NCBI RefSeq assembly: GCF_003261175.1
Contig: NZ_QLNP01000017.1
Span: 62,001 to 126,000, forward strand
Origin: Arthrobacter globiformis
GTDB lineage: Bacteria > Actinomycetota > Actinomycetes > Actinomycetales > Micrococcaceae
Reading direction: 5' to 3'
DNA: 64,000 nt
In this document: piece by piece, positions 44,155 through 52,757 of the stretch
How positions within the stretch are numbered: position 1 is the first letter of the stretch
Layout of the letters: every line of letters starts with the position of its first letter
The notes under the pieces: generated by a model
Databases searched by the model: none
What the model was told of the DNA's origin: nothing
Seen by the model: the letters and a program-made list of their open reading frames with translations, nothing else
Translations under genes and position numbers: made by a program

Positions 44155-45126
44155 GTGTCCATTTTCAGGTCCGCCGCGCTCGGCAGGCTCCGCCCCTCCG
44201 GGCGTCCGGCTTCAGCGCTGCTGTCCTTCGTGGTGGCTACAGCCATAGGCTTCATCCCGGGACCGAGGCTCGACGACGGCGCGTCGCCGGCACCCGAATC
44301 AACCGTCACCCAGGCCTCGCCCCGGGCTTCAGCCACTTCCAGCAGCGCCGCGCAGGCGCAGCCGCCCGCGTCCCCGCAATCCCCCGGGCCGGCGGCCCGT
44401 CAGCCCACAGAGCCGCCAGAGTCCGGCAGGGTCCCCTTGGGCAACGATGTCTCCTGGCCGCAGTGCAGCGGCGAGCTGCCCGACGACCCTGCGTTCGCGA
44501 TTGTCGGAGTCAACAACGGGCGCGCCAACACCACCAACCCCTGCCTCCACCAGCAGCTTGACTGGGGGGACGACGCAGTTGGCGGGACCGGCCAGCCCCG
44601 CCTTGCGCTCTATGTGAACACTGCGAATCCCGGGCTGCGGGGCTCCTGGTGGCCGGTAAGCAACGAGTACGGCGGCAAGGCCGTGGCCAACCCCTACGGC
44701 ACCTGCCAGGGCAAGGAGGACGCGGCCTGCGCTTACATGTACGGGTACGCAAAGGCCTTCGACGACGCCTACCTTCGGACCATCTCCGTCCCAGAGACAT
44801 ACCTCTGGTGGCTGGATGTCGAGACCGGCAACAGCTGGTCAGGCGACAGGAACGCCAATCGGGCGGACCTCGAGGGCATGACCGATTTTTTCCACAGCAT
44901 CGGGGCCAGGGTGGGCATCTACTCCGCGGCGCGGCAGTGGGGACAGATCGTGGGCGAGGTCGGTTCTGCCAGCAGCCTCTACTCCCTGCCAAGCTGGCTG
45001 GCCGGGGCCCGCACTGCCGCCGACGCCAGGGGCATGTGTTCCGCACCGCCCCTTACGGCGGGCGGCCAAGTAGTCCTCACCCAGTTCGTGGCCGGCGGCT
45101 TCGACTACAACCACTCCTGCACTTGA
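44155..45126 (+). CDS. Secreted protein, possible GH25-like fold
   Basis: The 323-residue protein starts with GTG after GGGAGG. It has a signal peptide or N-terminal anchor (about residues 15-36), a Ser/Pro/Ala-rich linker up to about residue 92, and a globular domain of about 230 residues. The domain contains NDVSWPQC, FAIVGVNNGRANTTNPCL, YLWWLDVETGNSW and GARVGIYSAARQWGQIVG. This beta-alpha pattern, with an Asp near the first strand and DVE in the middle, resembles glycoside hydrolase family 25-like lysozymes, but I cannot assign it firmly. Several cysteines (PQC, NPCL, GTCQG, AAC, GMC, HSC) suggest disulfides outside the cell. Confidence 0.72.
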   Translation: MSIFRSAALGRLRPSGRPASALLSFVVATAIGFIPGPRLDDGASPAPESTVTQASPRASATSSSAAQAQPPASPQSPGPAARQPTEPPESGRVPLGNDVSWPQCSGELPDDPAFAIVGVNNGRANTTNPCLHQQLDWGDDAVGGTGQPRLALYVNTANPGLRGSWWPVSNEYGGKAVANPYGTCQGKEDAACAYMYGYAKAFDDAYLRTISVPETYLWWLDVETGNSWSGDRNANRADLEGMTDFFHSIGARVGIYSAARQWGQIVGEVGSASSLYSLPSWLAGARTAADARGMCSAPPLTAGGQVVLTQFVAGGFDYNHSCT

Positions 45127-45143
45127 CGCACGCCGCGAACATT

Positions 45144-45149
45144 TAGACT
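45144..45149 (+). promoter_or_regulatory. -10 element of a leaderless promoter (GNAT gene)
   Basis: TAGACT is followed by exactly six bases and the ATG. TTGACG at 45123-45128 may be the -35, though the spacer is only 15 bases. Confidence 0.5.
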
Positions 45150-45155
45150 CTGCCC

Positions 45156-45650
45156 ATGGATCACACCTGCAGCGTCCGCCCGGCCGCCCCCGAGGACGCC
45201 GAGGCCCTGGCCCGGCTCCACTTGGAATGCTGGCGCGAAACGTACACCCACCTGCTGTCACCCGGCTTCATGGCCAGGCAAGGCGTGGAAGAGCGGCTGG
45301 CCATGTGGCGGCAGCTATTGGCTGGCCCGCATGTGGGCCGGCAGTTCGTAGCGGACGACGCCGGGAAACTGGTGGGGTTTGCCGGTTCCCTTCCGCCCGC
45401 GGAGGGGCTGCGGGAGCAGACCGAGCTCTGGGGCATCTATGTCCTCGCGTCCCACCATGGCAGGGGGCTCGGCCGGGCCCTGCTCGAGGCTGCAATCGGG
45501 AGCGAGGCGGCTGCGCTGTGGGTCGCCGAGGACAACCCGCGCGCCCAGGCCTTCTACCAGCGGCACGGCTTTGTCTTCACCGGCGCCAGGGACACGATCA
45601 AAGACTGGGAGGGGCTGGCCGAGGTCCGGATGGCGCGCCCGGCGGGTTAG
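45156..45650 (+). CDS. GNAT-family N-acetyltransferase
   Basis: The 164-residue acetyltransferase has the acetyl-CoA binding motif in HHGRGLGRALLEAAI, preceded by ELWGIYVLAS and followed by the C-terminal NPRAQAFYQRHGFVFTG. The substrate is unknown; relatives acetylate polyamines, antibiotics or protein N-termini. It is convergent with ykoC, overlapping it by 4 bp at the 3' ends. Confidence 0.9.
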   Translation: MDHTCSVRPAAPEDAEALARLHLECWRETYTHLLSPGFMARQGVEERLAMWRQLLAGPHVGRQFVADDAGKLVGFAGSLPPAEGLREQTELWGIYVLASHHGRGLGRALLEAAIGSEAAALWVAEDNPRAQAFYQRHGFVFTGARDTIKDWEGLAEVRMARPAG

Positions 45651-46450
45651 GTGCCCTCCAGCCACACCATGTTCCAGGTGCCGGCCCACAGCGCCGCAGC
45701 CACGGCACCGGCAGCGATCAGCACTCCGCCGAGCACCACCCAGACGTCCAGCACGCTGAAGGTGGACACGCGGGCCCAGGTCCGGCTGGCCCCGCCGAAC
45801 CCACGGGCCTCCATCGTCACGGCAAGCCGGGTGGCGCGGCGGATGGCCTGGACCAGGAGGCCGAAGCTCTGCCCCAGGGTGGCCCGCATCCGTTGCCACG
45901 GGTTGCCGCGCGATCCGACGCCGCGGGCGCGCCGGGCCATGCCGATGGTCTGCCATTCCTCGGCCATCAGTCCGACCAGCCGCAAGGCCGCCAGGGTACC
46001 CAGCACAAAGCGGTGCGGCAGCCGCGCCTTTTGCGCCAGGGCGTCCGCGAGGTCGGTGGGATCGGTGCAGCTCATCAGCAGCACCGCAGGCAGGGCAATG
46101 GCCAGCCCCCGCAGCAGAAAACCCAGCCCCAGCTGAAGGGAACCTTCACTCACGGACCAGATGCCGACGTCGAGCAGTATCCTCCCGCTGTCCGGCGACA
46201 GGATGGAGGTGCTCCAGCCGCCCACGGCGGCCGCAAGGATCAGCGGCCAGCCGCGCTGCCACAGCAGCGAAAACGTCAGCCCTGCCAGCGGGAAGACCAG
46301 CAGCTCGCACGCGAGAGCCACCGACGCCGACATCCAGTCGATGGACAGCGCCAAAACCAGGGTGATCAGGAAGACTGCTGCGAATTTGGCCAGCGGATTG
46401 GCGCGCGTCAGTACCGCCCGGTTTCCGGCAAGTGTCAGTGCGTCCCTCAT
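45647..46450 (-). CDS. ykoC: ECF transporter transmembrane (T) component
   Basis: The 267-residue membrane protein has five or six hydrophobic helices. The EcfT signature of coupling helices is present (RARGVGSRGNPWQRMRATLG near residue 180, with the Ala-Arg-Gly type motif; TMEARGFG near residue 212). It couples ATP hydrolysis by YkoD to transport by YkoE. It is the last gene of the TPP-riboswitch-controlled operon and overlaps ykoD by 4 bp. Confidence 0.88.
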   Translation of the reverse strand: MRDALTLAGNRAVLTRANPLAKFAAVFLITLVLALSIDWMSASVALACELLVFPLAGLTFSLLWQRGWPLILAAAVGGWSTSILSPDSGRILLDVGIWSVSEGSLQLGLGFLLRGLAIALPAVLLMSCTDPTDLADALAQKARLPHRFVLGTLAALRLVGLMAEEWQTIGMARRARGVGSRGNPWQRMRATLGQSFGLLVQAIRRATRLAVTMEARGFGGASRTWARVSTFSVLDVWVVLGGVLIAAGAVAAALWAGTWNMVWLEGT

Positions 46451-48054
46451 GTTGCAGCCTGCTCTGGCGTCGGTTCGGCAGGACCTGGCGCGTTGTTGCC
46501 CAGCCCGGACCCCAGCCGCAGCTCAGTGCCGCCGAGCACCTGGGTGAACTCCTCGTCGTGGGTCACGGACACCACGGCTGTGCCGGCATCGAGCAGCTCC
46601 GAAAGGAATGAGGCAAGCTCCGCCCAGGTGTTGGCATCCTGGCCGAAGGTGGGCTCGTCCAGCACCAGTACCTGCGGGTGTGCCGCCAGGACGGTGGCCA
46701 CGGACAGTCTGCGTTTCTCCCCGCCGGAGAGGGTGTACGGGTTGGCGTCCACGAGATGCGTGAGGCGCAGCCGCTCCAGCAACTCGTCGACGCGCTCTTC
46801 CCCGTGGCCCAGATGGCGGGGGCCGAACTGCAGCTCGTCCAGGACGCGGCCGGTGACGAACTGGTGTTCGGGTTCCTGGAACACCGTGCCGATCCGGGCG
46901 ATCAGCTGCTCGGCCCTCCACTTGTAGGGGTCAATACCGGCCCCGCCGCTCAGTTCAACCGTCGCGGAGACCCTGCCGTCCACCGGCGGCAATAGCCCGG
47001 CCAGGGTCAGCGCAAAGGTCGACTTACCGGCACCGTTGGGACCTGTGACGGTCAGCGCCTCGCCCGCCCGGACCTGCGCTGTGACGTCACGCAGAACGGG
47101 CTCAGGGGGTACGGGGCGGAAGCCGCGTCGGCGTGGACGTTCCCGCGACACGGAAAGCTTTTCGGCCGCCAGCAGCAGCTGGCCGGTGCTATGTCCGGAG
47201 GACGGCGGAGCGCCGGTGGCCGATCGGCGTCGGGTCTCGGGAACGTAGCCGGGGACCCAGACGCCGGCGGCAATGAGCATCCCGCGCGCCTGCTCGAGAA
47301 CCTCGTCCGGGGTCCCGTCGATCAGCACCGCGCCATCCGAGGCGGACCCCGGCTGCAGGACCACGATGCGGTCCACCAGGTCTTTCCAGGCAGCTACCCG
47401 GTGCTCCACCACCACCAGGGTGGCCCCGGTCTTGTCGAGGCAGCGGCCCACGGCATCCCGGACTTCGAGGACGCCGTCCGGGTCGAGGTTCGCGGTGGGC
47501 TCATCCAGCAGGATGAGTCCCGGCCGCATCGCCAGGATGCCGGCGAGCGCCAGGCGCTGCTTCTGGCCGCCGGACAGGGCCGACGTCGGGTGGGTCAGGG
47601 GAAGGTGCGAGAGTCCGACGTCGTCCAGCGCCTCATGCACGCGGCGCCAGATCTCCTCGCGGGGCACCGACAGATTCTCGGCGCCGAAGGCGACGTCGTC
47701 GCCGAGGCGCGAGAGCACCACCTGCGTTTCCGGGTCCTGCTGCATGAGCCCGGCGCGGCCGCGCCGGGAACGGGGCGGCGCGCCGTCGATGAACAGCTCT
47801 CCGCTCTCGTCGGCGTCGTCCCGGTCGGGAGTCCCGGCGTCGTCCGCGTCATTGTCCCCCAGCACGCCGGCCAGGGCGTGAAGCAGCGTGGACTTGCCGG
47901 CTCCGGAAGGGCCCAGCAACATGACCCGCTCACCGGGGCGGATGTCCAGGTCGAGGGCATGGACGGCCGGTTTGGTGCGGCCGGCGTGGCGCCAGCCCCA
48001 GCCGCGGGCGGTGACCGCGGCGGGGCGAACGCCGGCGTCGTCTTGTCCGGGCAT
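46447..48054 (-). CDS. ykoD: ECF transporter ATPase, duplicated
   Basis: The 535-residue protein carries two ABC ATPase domains in tandem. The first has Walker A GPSGAGKSTLL near residue 41 and signature LSGGQKQRLALAG followed by Walker B LILLDEPTANLD. The second has Walker A GPNGAGKSTFA near residue 339 and LSGGEKRRLSVA followed by VLVLDEPTFGQD. This matches YkoD/EcfA-type energising subunits. Its ATG overlaps the ykoE stop by one base (TAATG). It powers uptake of a thiamine precursor. Confidence 0.92.
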   Translation of the reverse strand: MPGQDDAGVRPAAVTARGWGWRHAGRTKPAVHALDLDIRPGERVMLLGPSGAGKSTLLHALAGVLGDNDADDAGTPDRDDADESGELFIDGAPPRSRRGRAGLMQQDPETQVVLSRLGDDVAFGAENLSVPREEIWRRVHEALDDVGLSHLPLTHPTSALSGGQKQRLALAGILAMRPGLILLDEPTANLDPDGVLEVRDAVGRCLDKTGATLVVVEHRVAAWKDLVDRIVVLQPGSASDGAVLIDGTPDEVLEQARGMLIAAGVWVPGYVPETRRRSATGAPPSSGHSTGQLLLAAEKLSVSRERPRRRGFRPVPPEPVLRDVTAQVRAGEALTVTGPNGAGKSTFALTLAGLLPPVDGRVSATVELSGGAGIDPYKWRAEQLIARIGTVFQEPEHQFVTGRVLDELQFGPRHLGHGEERVDELLERLRLTHLVDANPYTLSGGEKRRLSVATVLAAHPQVLVLDEPTFGQDANTWAELASFLSELLDAGTAVVSVTHDEEFTQVLGGTELRLGSGLGNNAPGPAEPTPEQAAT

Positions 48055-48674
48055 TAGGAGAAGACGGGCTCCGTGGCTGCCTTGCGGGACGCGAAGGAAC
48101 TCAGCACGCCGGTCCTGGCCAGGCCTCGGGCGGCGATCCAGGACAGGGCGCCGGCGATGACCGCACCGGAAATGGCGCAGAACACGATGTATGCGAGCTT
48201 GTCGCCGGCGGCGTAGGCGATGTTCCAGCCCCAGGGGGCGAAGGAGTCGTTGAGCCCGCAGAACAGTCCGGCGCCGGCCCCCGCAAGCAGTGAGGTGGGC
48301 AGGTTGAACTTCTTGTATGCGAAGGCGGCGAACACAAGTTCCGCCCCCAGGCCTTGGAGAACTCCGGAAATGAGCACCGTGGTGCCGTACTGCGAGCCCA
48401 TGAGCAGCTCGCCGGTGGCAGCCACACCCTCGCAGAACAGGGCCGCGCCGGGCTTGCGGATGATGAGCATCCCCAGGACCGCCGGAATCATCCAGCCGCC
48501 GGCGTAAAGGCCGGTCAGCGGAGGGTAGACGGCGTTGACTGGGGTGGAGATGAGGTTCGCGCCCTGGGACCAGGCCCAGAAGATGACGCCGCCGGCAACG
48601 GCGATGAGCGCCGCCACGACGATGTCCGCCACGCGCCAGCTGTGGCTGGTCTTCTTGATTGCTGCAGTTGTCAT
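48054..48674 (-). CDS. ykoE: ECF transporter substrate-binding (S) component, thiamine precursor type
   Basis: The 206-residue membrane protein has about six helices and typical YkoE blocks (FWAWSQGANLISTPVNAVYP, GGWMIPAVLGMLIIRKPGAA). YkoE with YkoD and YkoC is thought to import hydroxymethylpyrimidine or thiamine. The ATG at 48672-48674 follows AGGAGG; the frame stays open upstream through the riboswitch and should not be used. The TPP riboswitch in the leader strongly supports a thiamine-related substrate. Confidence 0.92.
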   Translation of the reverse strand: MTTAAIKKTSHSWRVADIVVAALIAVAGGVIFWAWSQGANLISTPVNAVYPPLTGLYAGGWMIPAVLGMLIIRKPGAALFCEGVAATGELLMGSQYGTTVLISGVLQGLGAELVFAAFAYKKFNLPTSLLAGAGAGLFCGLNDSFAPWGWNIAYAAGDKLAYIVFCAISGAVIAGALSWIAARGLARTGVLSSFASRKAATEPVFS

Positions 48675-48756
48675 GATGGTCCTCCTGAGGAACAGGAGGG
48701 GAAAGCGTTCCCCCGGCTGCGGGTGGCTGGGCCTCGCGCTGCCGGGCACTCTGAGA

Positions 48757-48884
48757 ACTCGACTCCCTTGCGCCGGTACTAGCCGGATCAGGTTCGAGGG
48801 TCTGCGGCTGTCCGCACTCTCAGCGCCCTTCCGCGGTTGCGCTGGCAGTTGCCTTTGCATCCCGACGGCGGCGCTCCCCTGTCG
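48757..48884 (-). ncRNA. TPP (thiamine pyrophosphate) riboswitch
   Basis: On the minus strand the leader contains the thi-box elements in order: AGGGGAGC, GCGCTGAGAGTGCGG (the CUGAGA core), CAGACCCTCGAACCTGATC, and CCGGCTAGTACCGGCGCAAGGGAG. A longer-than-usual P3 arm of about 45 bases lies between the first two. It should switch off the ykoEDC operon when thiamine pyrophosphate is plentiful. Confidence 0.95.
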
Positions 48885-48942
48885 TGATAAATCTGCCCTT
48901 GTGGGCTGATCCAGTTTACACCTCGCCCGGCCCGGAAACCGG

Positions 48943-48993
48943 GGACCGCTGTCACAATGCGGGAGTTTTCATGCGGCGTCGCGACAGCGGTCC
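48943..48993. promoter_or_regulatory. Inverted repeat upstream of the HbpS-like gene
   Basis: GGACCGCTGTC (48943-48953) and GACAGCGGTCC (48983-48993) are perfect 11-bp complements separated by 29 bases. The right arm ends five bases before the presumed -10 (TAGATT, 48998-49003). The spacing suits an operator for a dimeric repressor that loops or binds twice. Confidence 0.55.
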
Positions 48994-48997
48994 GGAG

Positions 48998-49003
48998 TAG
49001 ATT
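48998..49003 (+). promoter_or_regulatory. -10 element of a leaderless promoter (HbpS-like gene)
   Basis: TAGATT followed by six bases and the ATG at 49010; there is no ribosome-binding site. Confidence 0.5.
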
Positions 49004-49009
49004 GGGGCC

Positions 49010-49561
49010 ATGACGCAACAGGACTCCGGCAGCGCTGCCCTGCCCGCCTTTGACCCCGATTCCTCCGCGGAACAGCCGACGGGAGCCTTGGAAGCCCTGA
49101 TTGGGCAGATCGAAGGGGAGGTCGCTGAACTGCAGTTCCCAAGATTCAGCAAGGACGATGCACTGGCACTGGGCCTGGAACTCGTGGAACGGGGCAAGGA
49201 GGACAACCTGCCCATCGCCATCGACATCACCAAGGGGGAGCAGGTGCTCTTCCATGTGGCACTCGAGGGTGCCACCCCGGACAACGAAGGCTGGGTGCGG
49301 GCCAAGCAGCGGACTGCGGTGCGCTACGAGGAACCGTCGCTGCTGGTGGGCCTGCGCGGCAGGGCCGGCGGCGGACGGATCGAGGACAACGCCTGGTTTG
49401 ACCAGTCGACCTACGCTGCCCACGGCGGAGCCTTCCCCGTCTATGTGCGGGATGTGGGGGCGGTGGCTGTGGTCACCGTATCCGGGCTGCCGCAGAAGGC
49501 GGACCACGACCTCGTGGTACAGGCGTTGCGGGAGATCCACCGGTCCATGCGGCTAGGCTAA
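49010..49561 (+). CDS. Haem-degrading domain / UPF0303-family protein
   Basis: The 183-residue protein has the UPF0303/HbpS-like (formerly DUF336) fold, seen in LALGLELVERGKEDNLPIAID, LFHVALEGATPDNEGWVRAK, and the ending VSGLPQKADHDLVVQAL. Relatives bind haem or take part in oxidative stress sensing, but many have no known role. The first 30 residues are extra. It is probably leaderless and preceded by an inverted repeat that may be an operator. Confidence 0.85.
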   Translation: MTQQDSGSAALPAFDPDSSAEQPTGALEALIGQIEGEVAELQFPRFSKDDALALGLELVERGKEDNLPIAIDITKGEQVLFHVALEGATPDNEGWVRAKQRTAVRYEEPSLLVGLRGRAGGGRIEDNAWFDQSTYAAHGGAFPVYVRDVGAVAVVTVSGLPQKADHDLVVQALREIHRSMRLG

Positions 49562-49597
49562 GGAAAGACCAGTGTTCATCACGCGAGGAGTTCCGCA

Positions 49598-49861
49598 ATG
49601 AGTTTCTTCATCAAACTGCTTGGCACGGGCATCAGCCTGCTGGCAGGGTTCGCCGGCACCAAGGCCGTCGACACCATCTGGGAAAAAATCACGGGCCGGA
49701 AGCCCCCCAAGGGTGACAAGGACGACGTACCCACCACGCTGCGCACCGCCCTCACGTTCGCCCTCGTCTCCGCCTCCGTGAGCGCGGTCATCCAGGTGCT
49801 GGCCAACCGGGGCACCCAGCGGGCCATCACCCGCTTCGCCAAGACCCAGGACATCGTCTAG
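49598..49861 (+). CDS. DUF4235 small membrane protein
   Basis: The 87-residue protein has two hydrophobic helices (about residues 3-22 and 48-68) around the conserved TKAVDTIWEKITGRKPP, the DUF4235 pattern of actinobacteria. AGGAG lies seven bases before the ATG. It follows the haem-degrading protein gene by 36 bp, and the two may share a transcript. The function is unknown. Confidence 0.85.
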   Translation: MSFFIKLLGTGISLLAGFAGTKAVDTIWEKITGRKPPKGDKDDVPTTLRTALTFALVSASVSAVIQVLANRGTQRAITRFAKTQDIV

Positions 49862-50263
49862 GCCTCCCCGTTCGTCGCGTCTGTCGCGACCGACCCGTTG
49901 CGGCCCCCCACACGGGGGTGGTTTGCCCGCAGCCCATTCCGGGCCGAGACCGGGTTTCTCCAAGCACGGCAGGCCATACTGTTTCCGTTGTGGACCTGGC
50001 AGTGCTGATGACCTCGGCCGGGCTCACAACAGCCGGACCCGGCACCGCAGCCCGCGGTGCCGGGTCCGTTCGCGTCCTGCCCCGGCGGCCCACCGCGTGC
50101 CCCTGGAAGGCCGTGAGCACGGTCTCTGCAAGAGCAGCGCGGGTCCCCCCACGGCACGGGAAGAAGCCTTGAATGCCAAGGTTTTTCCAACCTGGAAACC
50201 GAACGTTTTTCCAACCCCCACGATTTTTAGTGGATGCCATCAGCGTCTTACGAGGAGACAAAA
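49862..50263. other. Structured 402-bp leader without a convincing gene
   Basis: I find no gene here. There is a perfect 14-bp inverted repeat, GGACCCGGCACCGC (50035-50048) with GCGGTGCCGGGTCC (50054-50067), around a five-base loop. There is also a short stem CCTTG-AATGC-CAAGG followed by TTTTT (50167-50186), and two copies of GTTTTTCCAACC (50181-50192 and 50205-50216) 24 bp apart. It ends in GAGGAGA before the next gene's ATG. Confidence 0.6.
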
Positions 50264-52282
50264 ATGGTACCCACACCACATTTCCTGTCAGCCCAACGCC
50301 TGACCTCCCTGCATCGCGGCCCCAGCCCTGCGTCCCGCCGCCGCGGCATTGCTGCCGCAACTGCCGTCCTGCTTGCGGCGACTGGGGCAGGAGCGTCCTT
50401 GGCGGCAACCCAGGTAACCCAGACGAACCCGACCAAGCTGACCGCCGTCGGACCCGTCAACACCGAGTACGGCTTCCCGTCCTGGTACGAGGACAGCAAC
50501 AAGACGCGCCTCGAGCTGTGCCTGGACGCGGAGAACCCGCTTTGCGGTTTCCTGCCCGGGGACATCCCGGACGAGACTGCGCCCATTTCGTTCCCGGGAA
50601 ACTTCCCGGAAGAGGCGTTCTACATGCTGGCCGGCTCCGAGCTGACCTTTCCCAACGGCGGCCGCGCCGTCCTGGTCCTTGGCCTGGAGGCGGCGTTCGC
50701 CAACACGGTCACCGAAGGCGACCAGGTGGTGTTCGGCCGGCAGCGTATCGTCGTCAAGGGTGGTCCGGCCAACGCCACCCTGACCTTCCAGCACCCCTAC
50801 GGCACCATCACCATCGACACCGACGGCGCCGGTGACGGCAAGCTCGTCGAGGACGTCTCACCCGCAGCAGGCAACTTCACCACAGCGCTGAAGAGCAACA
50901 TCGGCCCGTTCCTGAAATGGGATCCGGCCACCGCCCCGGCAGCGCCCAACGGGTACCTCGGAGACCCGGGCCAGGACCACACCGTCACCGGAAGCCCCAC
51001 GGGCTACAACAAGTTCTCGGTCAACGGCGGTGGCCTGGCGCTGGAAACGGACCAGTTCACCGTGCAGGGCAAGATCTCCACCAACCAGGGCGTCAACACT
51101 GACAGCGCCGTCCTGAACGGCAACATGATCGACGTGTTCGCCAGCAGCGGCAACGGTGCCCAACTCCAAATCGATGGACAGGCCGGCGCCTTCAAAACCA
51201 CCCCCATGCTCAGCGACCCCGACACCGGACGGTACTACGCCCGGGTCCAGGTCACCGGCACCGCACCGACGTCGGTCAAGGTCACCAACATTGGCGACAA
51301 ACCCGCCAGCAGCAGCCAGATCAACGTCACCAAACCCAGCGGCGTCATGATCACCAAAGCCATCTACGACGGCACCAACCTGACCGTGGGTGCCACCTCC
51401 ACAGTTGGCTACCCGCTCACCGTCACCGGTCTCGGAACCATGGAAGCATCGACCACCGGAACCGGCGCCGAGAAATCATGGCCAGTGAAAGCCCCACCGG
51501 CAACCGTCACCGTGAAAACGGCAGCAGGCGGCAGCGCCACCCTGCCCGTCACCATCTCGGGCGGCGCAGCGACCCCGATTGGGCTGGACCCGGTCACTCC
51601 CGCCCCGGACCCCGGACCCGTCACTGAGACCGGCGGCGGCACAGGCACCGGCACCGGCACCGGCACCGTACCCGGCGGAACCCAGCCCACCGCGGCGGTG
51701 GCCACCGCCGCTTCAACCACCATCACCCGCGGCGGAACCGTCCAGCTTGACGGCAGCGCCTCAACGGGCGCCGCCAGCTACAAGTGGCTCCAGGTCGGCG
51801 GACCCACCGTCACCATTTCCAGCGACACTGCCGCCAAGCCCACTGTCACGCTGCCGTTCTATGCCAAGAACACGGACATCGCTCCCCTTGCGGCCACCAC
51901 CAACGGCCCGGTCCAGCTCCAGCTGGTCGTCACGGACAAGAACGGCATCGGCAGCGCCCCGGCAACAGTGAACCTGACGGTCCAGACCGATACAGTCACC
52001 GTCGCCGGCTCCCGGCACCGGCTCGGCACCGAGCTACGGATCACGGGCACCTCGACGCTGGCCGGCAACGCCGCCGTCCTGGTCCCGGCCACCACAGTGG
52101 TCATCTACGACACCACCCCGGTCAGGGGCGTCGTCACCTACACCAAGATCGGCACCGCGCAGGTGGACACCCTCGGCGCCTGGTCCTACCGGGCCAAGCC
52201 CGGGCCGAACCGGCAGATCACCAGTGTGATGGTCCAGTCCAGCCGCGGCGGCACCGCCACCGGAGTGCTCGCCACCCGGTAG
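50264..52282 (+). CDS. Large secreted protein with PKD-like domain
   Basis: The 672-residue protein begins with a signal peptide (RRRGIAAATAVLLAATGAGA, cleavage near residue 50). The first 400 or so residues are beta-rich with no domain I can name; landmarks are SWYEDSNKTRLELCLDAENP, TVTEGDQVVFGRQR and GTITIDTDGAGDG. A Thr-Gly linker (GTGTGTGT) is encoded by a 24-bp run of GGCACC units at 51645-51668. A PKD-like immunoglobulin-fold domain follows (TRGGTVQLDGSAS, LQLVVTDKNGIGS), then a C-terminal beta-rich segment. The start at 50264 has GAGGAGA upstream. It is probably an extracellular adhesin or matrix protein; the role is unknown. Confidence 0.75.
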   Translation: MVPTPHFLSAQRLTSLHRGPSPASRRRGIAAATAVLLAATGAGASLAATQVTQTNPTKLTAVGPVNTEYGFPSWYEDSNKTRLELCLDAENPLCGFLPGDIPDETAPISFPGNFPEEAFYMLAGSELTFPNGGRAVLVLGLEAAFANTVTEGDQVVFGRQRIVVKGGPANATLTFQHPYGTITIDTDGAGDGKLVEDVSPAAGNFTTALKSNIGPFLKWDPATAPAAPNGYLGDPGQDHTVTGSPTGYNKFSVNGGGLALETDQFTVQGKISTNQGVNTDSAVLNGNMIDVFASSGNGAQLQIDGQAGAFKTTPMLSDPDTGRYYARVQVTGTAPTSVKVTNIGDKPASSSQINVTKPSGVMITKAIYDGTNLTVGATSTVGYPLTVTGLGTMEASTTGTGAEKSWPVKAPPATVTVKTAAGGSATLPVTISGGAATPIGLDPVTPAPDPGPVTETGGGTGTGTGTGTVPGGTQPTAAVATAASTTITRGGTVQLDGSASTGAASYKWLQVGGPTVTISSDTAAKPTVTLPFYAKNTDIAPLAATTNGPVQLQLVVTDKNGIGSAPATVNLTVQTDTVTVAGSRHRLGTELRITGTSTLAGNAAVLVPATTVVIYDTTPVRGVVTYTKIGTAQVDTLGAWSYRAKPGPNRQITSVMVQSSRGGTATGVLATR

Positions 52283-52303
52283 ATTCAGCGATCCGCCACC
52301 ACG

Positions 52304-52340
52304 GGTGAGGCCCCGTCTGCACAGCAGACGGGGCCTCACC
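52304..52340. terminator. Bidirectional terminator, perfect 17-bp stem
   Basis: GGTGAGGCCCCGTCTGC pairs perfectly with GCAGACGGGGCCTCACC around the triloop ACA. It lies exactly between the convergent secreted-protein gene and mnhG. Confidence 0.9.
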
Positions 52341-52343
52341 GTT

Positions 52344-52757
52344 CTAAGCGGTGCGGTTGCCGCCGTCGTCGGCCTCTGATTCCCGGGCCGCCTTGGCCGC
52401 CTTTTGTACCACGGCCTCCAGCTCGTCTTTGCTGAGCAGCTCCTTGTGGAGGTGCTTGGTACGGTAGCCTGCGCGGCCCACCATATGAGCGGAAACGGGG
52501 ACGGTGAGCAGCTGGAAGATCCAGGCCACGAGCAACACCGGCCACACCCACCACGTCCGCAGCTGCAGGCCTACGGAGGCAAGGAGCAGGAACAGCCCCA
52601 GTACCTGGGGCTTGGTGGCGGCATGCATGCGGCTCATCAGGTCGGGAAAGCGCAGCAGGCCGATGGCGGCGGCAAGGGACATCAGCGCGCCCACCACCAT
52701 GAATACGGCCGACACCGCGTCGATCACCGCGTCCACGAGATTGGGTTCAGGGTTCAC
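52344..52757 (-). CDS. mnhG: Mrp sodium/proton antiporter subunit G
   Basis: The 137-residue protein has three membrane helices and the MnhG/PhaG core (MSLAAAIGLLRFPDLMSRMH, AATKPQVLGLFLLLA). A charged C-terminal tail of about 40 residues is longer than usual. It overlaps mnhF by 11 bp and is the last gene of the operon mnhA-C-D-E-F-G. Confidence 0.92.
   Translation of the reverse strand: MNPEPNLVDAVIDAVSAVFMVVGALMSLAAAIGLLRFPDLMSRMHAATKPQVLGLFLLLASVGLQLRTWWVWPVLLVAWIFQLLTVPVSAHMVGRAGYRTKHLHKELLSKDELEAVVQKAAKAARESEADDGGNRTA

Noticed and set aside
49918-50172. 84-codon frame in the leader of the secreted protein
   Set aside because: It has no ribosome-binding site, no domain, and is crossed by the 14-bp hairpin.
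51645-51668. Run of GGCACC units, possible repeat array
   Set aside because: It is a short in-frame Thr-Gly linker within a secreted protein and has no spacers, so it is not a CRISPR array.
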